DNA of 64,000 bases from Ophiobolus disseminans. Taxonomy: Eukaryota > Ascomycota > Dothideomycetes > Pleosporales > Phaeosphaeriaceae. Positions 60,476-64,000 of the stretch are shown here, piece after piece. The stretch spans positions 577,531-641,530 of the forward strand of contig MU006219.1 of assembly GCA_010093685.1 (NCBI GenBank), written 5' to 3'. The notes under the pieces were generated by a model, which saw only the letters and a program-made list of their open reading frames with translations, had not been told where the DNA came from and did not search any database. Position numbers and translations under genes: made by a program. The stretch's first letter is position 1. Each line of letters starts with the position of its first letter.

Positions 60476-62074
60476 TCAGCTGCTCTCAACCTGCTTCAAC
60501 TTCTCAATGGCTCGTCGACATCTCTGAACATGCCGCATGAAATTATCCTTTCGATTCCCATTCCATTTCTTCTCAGAAGACTTGCAACCAACATTCGTGC
60601 ACCTGAGTACCGGCGAACTTCCTTGCGCCTCGATCGTCTCATTAAGATGCGTCGCACGCTGGTGGCGTTTGAGGTCGGCCTGGAGGTGAAATTTCTTACT
60701 GCAAAAGTCGCAGCTATGACGGCGACGGTGCTTGCGATTTTGATGGTTGCTAAACAGTTTTGTAAGTCTTTAATCTTCGTGAGTGGTGGCATTGGCATAC
60801 CGTAGGAGACCTGGTGTGGGGAAGTGGAGGTCGCAGTCAGGACACGAAAGTTTGGTATCGTTCGATCTTCTGCCACCAGCTGTGGACGGTGATGTAACAG
60901 AGAATAGTGGAGTACTCTCAATTGATGCTGAAGGTGTCGGTATCACGTCTTCAGGCCTCAAAGCATGAGTGTCGGCATCCACGGCAGCTGTTTCGTTGGT
61001 CGCTACTTCTGGGCTACCGAGTGGCGAGCTCGATAATGACAGCTGCTCAGGTATCACTGCGGCGAAGCTGAACAAATCTAGGACTTCAAAAGGACCCAGT
61101 AGAGCTCTCTTCGGCTTGGTCATCATGGACAAAGACGAAGTGCTCGTGGCTGGAGTGATACTATCCTTCTCAAGCTCATCCACTACTGACGACTCGTACT
61201 GCTGATCGAGACTTGGATTTGAGTCACTCGGAATTGGAACCACAAGCGGCCGCGCAACGGAGACAGGCACGACTTCCTCGGCCTCACGTTCGCCAGCTCG
61301 TAGATCGCCTTGATCATCACTTCGTATCTCGCCTATCCTACAGCTGTTATTATGCGCGATTCTTTGAGGCGATGCTACTGCTGGTTCCTCCCAAAGGTGT
61401 TTGAAGATGAACGGGTTTGGACAGCGCTCGACGTGCCACGGATTGACACCACCGCTATTCACATCCTTATCTGAAGCCTCGGCTCGATGCAACTGATCAT
61501 GAATGGCGGGATGGTTTTGATTGCTTCCGGAACTTTGATCCACTTGGAGGCCCTGGTTCCAATTGATGTTCTCGTGCCGTGGTTGAACATACGCTGGTGT
61601 CACGACAAGGTCAGTGGAATTTGTACCTGCTACGTGACATTAGATCCGTCTTTCTTCTCGACTGTCAATCTGCTTACCGTGTATGAGCGGTAGCCTCGAG
61701 AGAAAAGTCGCGGTGTCGAGTCCTAACATCCGCTTATTGTCCAGTACCACTGGCTTCTCTGGCGCATTCCGAAGTTCGCTTTCTCGAATGATTCCACTCG
61801 ACTGTGCCGTTGTTGGACGACTGGTTTGATACCCTGGTAACGACGACAATATCTTCGTCATCCTCATATCCACGGCGACTGAAAATTCCCGAGATGCATC
61901 TTGTACACGTGGGTTAGCATACACCCTGCGGACACTCAATGCAAGCGCCGACATGAAGAGCAGGGTGAGTGCGATGCTACCGCCCAAGATACCGTACAGG
62001 ACGAGGTCGCCGTTAATGGGATTCGGTCGTGGTGTTGTTGTGGAAGAGCTGACAGCCCTCGGTATTACCGTCAT
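60476..62074 (-). CDS. Membrane-anchored zinc-finger protein, tandem copy C
   Basis: Three exons (62074-61678, 61626-60801, 60749-60476) encode 498 residues. MTVIPRAVSSSTTTPRPNP precedes a membrane helix (about 24-48, YGILGGSIALTLLFMSALAL) and basic RRVYANPR. Exon 1 ends LDTATFLSRLPLIHG. Intron 1 (51 nt, phase 1) has a TAGCAG tandem acceptor, so one residue may be variably included. GVNPWHVERCPNPFIFKHL follows. The linker contains SSSPLGSPE and similar Ser/Pro tracts. Fingers occupy about 394-480: CPDCDLHFPTPGLLR, then CDFCSKKFHLQADLKRHQ, then CTNVGC...DNFMRHVQRC. Intron 2 (51 nt, phase 2) splits finger 1 at the same codon as in copy B. Function unknown; paralogous to the other three. Confidence 0.75.
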
Positions 62075-62493
62075 GGCGAGAAGATAGGAGAGATTTGGCG
62101 CAGAGGGATCGTCCACACCGACAGTATTCAGCGTTTATGCAAGATCAGGTCGGGTTGGAAGTATACGAGGAGCGAGCAGTCGAAGCTCTACGATGACAAC
62201 GAGACTTGATGCGAACGCACAATGACTCAATGTCTATCTGCTTGACGTTGAAAAGGTCAAGGCCAGAAACGATCATGATTGAGAAAATTTGGAGGCATAC
62301 TGTTGTCGCTGCACGCTCGGGCGTAGGTGATTGGACAATGCACGTGCGTTCCCATATCCCTGCTGCACAATGCCGCTCATGCATATCAACTCCAAGGGAC
62401 CTTTATGGAATTTTCTAGCCTCGGGACTGGACTGAAAAACCCATGTTGTTCGTTACAACCATCTCTGCCTTCTGGGCCTCGGAAGAGGCGGTC
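62075..62493 (-). promoter_or_regulatory. Upstream region of copy C with GTATGCC module
   Basis: A 419-bp spacer. On the gene strand, CCAAT (62330-62334) is followed 29 bp later by GTATGCCTCC (62300 downward). The module is 194 bp after the stop of copy D and 226 bp before the copy C start. Confidence 0.55.
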
Positions 62494-63795
62494 TCAGCCT
62501 ACCGCCATCATGATTTTTTCCTTCTTCTGTATCGCTTTTCGACACCGCCCAATATGTCTTACGAGATTATCTCTCCGATCCCACACCTTTTCCCAACTCT
62601 TGCATCCTGCGTTTGGGCACTTCAGATCGATCGTCTCGTCATCAGCTATTCCTATACCACCAGCCTTGTGTACCGTTTTTGCATGGCGAATGAGGTCTGC
62701 TCGGAGGTTGAAGTTCTTGTTACATTCAGCGCACTTGAACCGTCGGATATGCTTGCGATTTACATGCTGGTTCAATTGCCCTGGTGTACGAAACCGGAGA
62801 TTGCATTTGCATGCCCAGTAAATAGTCCGTGTCTCGTCCACTTCTTGCGGAAAAGAGCCCGGCATTTCTGAGGTGATGGGATTCGACGATGTTGAGCTAG
62901 GTTGCTCGGAGATGGTCTGTTGTGCCAGAAAAGAAGACAAATGCTCCAATTTCTCCGAAAAGAAGGGGAATTCCGTTGACTCGCTCGAAGATGATGTAAG
63001 TGGTAGGCATGTGCAACGCTCCGGATCGCAGAGGCAGACCCCGGGGATTGGAAGTTTGTGCTCTCGAAACAACAGGTGGTAAGCATTTTGGATCTCCGCA
63101 TTGAATGTATCTGGTGTCGTGTTATCTGGATCGGATGGTTTTATTGCTTTGGAAACTGACGTGTCACTCCCTACATATGAAGGTTCATCGACTGGCGGAA
63201 AGCAGGCCACGAGATGGTCAAGTATCGGTTGCAGGGATTTTTCATCTTGCAAGGTCGTTGAGCAAGAAGTCTGGTCCATCTCCGTTTCCCACGGCCGAGA
63301 CGTGGGATTGGCCCATTCAAATTCTCCAGTAGACTCTGATGATAATTAACTATGACTCGAGTCAATGTGCCCGATTTACATACCGAATACCGAACCTCCA
63401 AGCTCTTCCACGTGTGTTGATTTGGCATTTATGCTGTTACTTCTATGGCGGCGCATTTTTGTACGATGTTCGCAGAACTCGTTATAGTCCTCTAGATAGT
63501 CTTCGTAAGTTTCTTCTATGCCTTCTCTTACTCTCTTCTTGCTAGAAAATCCTCGTTCCCCGAGTTCGAAGATACAAGGCTGGTCGTCGTTCACCGTGAC
63601 CCTGGGGAAAAATTGTGTGCTACCAACATGGTTGGTATTGACCTTTTCTCGAAGGCGACATTTTCTCTGATGAATGAAAACGCATACAGCAAGAATGAGC
63701 GCGAAGACAACCGATCCAGCTGCAATGCCTGCGATGGGACCGTGGCTGAGTGAACCATTCCGAGGAGGAAGGGCTGTTCTACGAGAAGTGTACAT
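62494..63795 (-). CDS. Membrane-anchored zinc-finger protein, tandem copy D
   Basis: Two exons (63795-63384, 63335-62494) encode 417 residues. MYTSRRTALPPRNGSLSHG leads to a membrane helix (about 20-41, AAGSVVFALILAVCVFI) followed by HQRKCRLREK. The cytosolic stretch is acidic then basic (EDYLEDYNEFCEHRTKMRRH). Intron 1 (48 nt) is phase 1 at the same place as in the paralogs. The post-intron motif is weaker (ANPTSRPWETEM). Three fingers lie at about 313-402. Finger 1 is C-x-C rather than C-x2-C (ACKCNLRFRTPG). Finger 2 is CAECNKNFNLRADLIRHAK, and finger 3 is CPNAGC...DNLVRHIGRC. There is no intron in finger 1. This is the most diverged copy and the shortest. Function unknown. Confidence 0.75.
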
Positions 63796-64000
63796 CGAGG
63801 GCGTGATGGCAATTGTAAATTTTGAATGGAGGAGATGTGAGTAAAGAGTGTGTGGTTTCGGCGAGTTGTATAAGGCTGAGAGTGTGTGTCCTACCTATGC
63901 CTCCAAGTGACCGACCAATGAGAGGTGCAGGTGGCGTTTAGCCTTTTAGCGCGGTCAATGCCATCGACGTGTGCATGAGCTACCGGTCAGCCAGCGACTT
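63796..64000. promoter_or_regulatory. Upstream region of copy D, cut by window edge
   Basis: On the gene strand TTATACAA (near 63868-63875) could act as a TATA element about 75 bp before the ATG. A CCAAT box and ATGCCTCC occur here on the opposite (plus) strand at 63896-63921, as if the module found upstream of the paralogs were inverted. Confidence 0.35.

Noticed and set aside
54478..63795. Reading the array as eight separate genes (helix proteins alternating with finger proteins)
   Set aside because: In all four copies the helix frame closes only after a phase-1 donor that matches an acceptor opening the finger frame, and the finger parts have no plausible own start; one gene per pair is simpler.
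54478..63795. Idea that the array is a biosynthetic cluster or a defence island
   Set aside because: No biosynthetic enzyme, nuclease or NLR-type gene is interspersed; only the paralogs are present.

Overview
The window is nuclear DNA of a filamentous ascomycete (Pezizomycotina). Introns are mostly 46-75 nt, with GTRNGN donors and CTAAC/CTGAC branch sites. The gene set is typical of that group: Vps13, Ssa-type Hsp70, i-AAA protease Yme1, QCR6, an Rgt1-like Zn2Cys6 regulator and a MacA-type copper-fist factor. The class is probably Dothideomycetes, but that is inference. Coding models below were assembled by hand from open frames joined at splice consensus with phases checked; no transcript data were available.

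Layout. 1-699: PCL-type cyclin cut by the left edge. 700-4815: gene-free. 4816-14444: VPS13 (one intron), divergent from a twin-CX9C Emi1-like gene (15165-15755). 16721-18805: cytosolic Hsp70 with a step-type heat-shock element upstream. 20277-21439: DUF3429-like mitochondrial membrane protein. 22389-24464: secreted type-B carboxylesterase behind a TATA box. 25130-26119: SDR dehydrogenase. 26631-29309: acidic, low-complexity nuclear-type protein. 30746-33224: Rgt1-like regulator, divergent across 2 kb from a MacA/Cuf1-type copper-uptake regulator (35225-36754). 36755-41627: gene-poor. 41628-42985 and 43706-45901: divergent pair of a coiled-coil protein and an HSPA12-like Hsp70-type ATPase (nine exons). 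46774-49228: Yme1. 50091-50899: RraA-like protein. 51121-51797: QCR6. 52098-53918: FLVCR-like MFS transporter.

The most unusual part is 54478-63795: four tandem, same-strand paralogs, each predicted to encode one transmembrane helix close to the N-terminus, a basic juxtamembrane stretch, a long low-complexity linker and three C-terminal zinc fingers (two C2H2, one C-x4-C...HxxRC). The first intron is phase 1 and falls at the same architectural point in all four. Three copies share a PNP/FxHL motif directly after it. Six copies of the heptamer GTATGCC lie on the coding strand between the genes, four of them with CCAAT about 30-50 bp upstream. I read this as an expanding family of membrane-anchored zinc-finger proteins, possibly surface-linked latent transcription factors. 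The architecture is read from the sequence; the function is a guess.

Smaller observations include a MITE-like inverted repeat (49829-49983), a strong hairpin 3' of the SDR gene (26292-26347), a diverged duplication 3' of the Emi1-like gene and a 45-bp coding repeat in the 892-residue protein.
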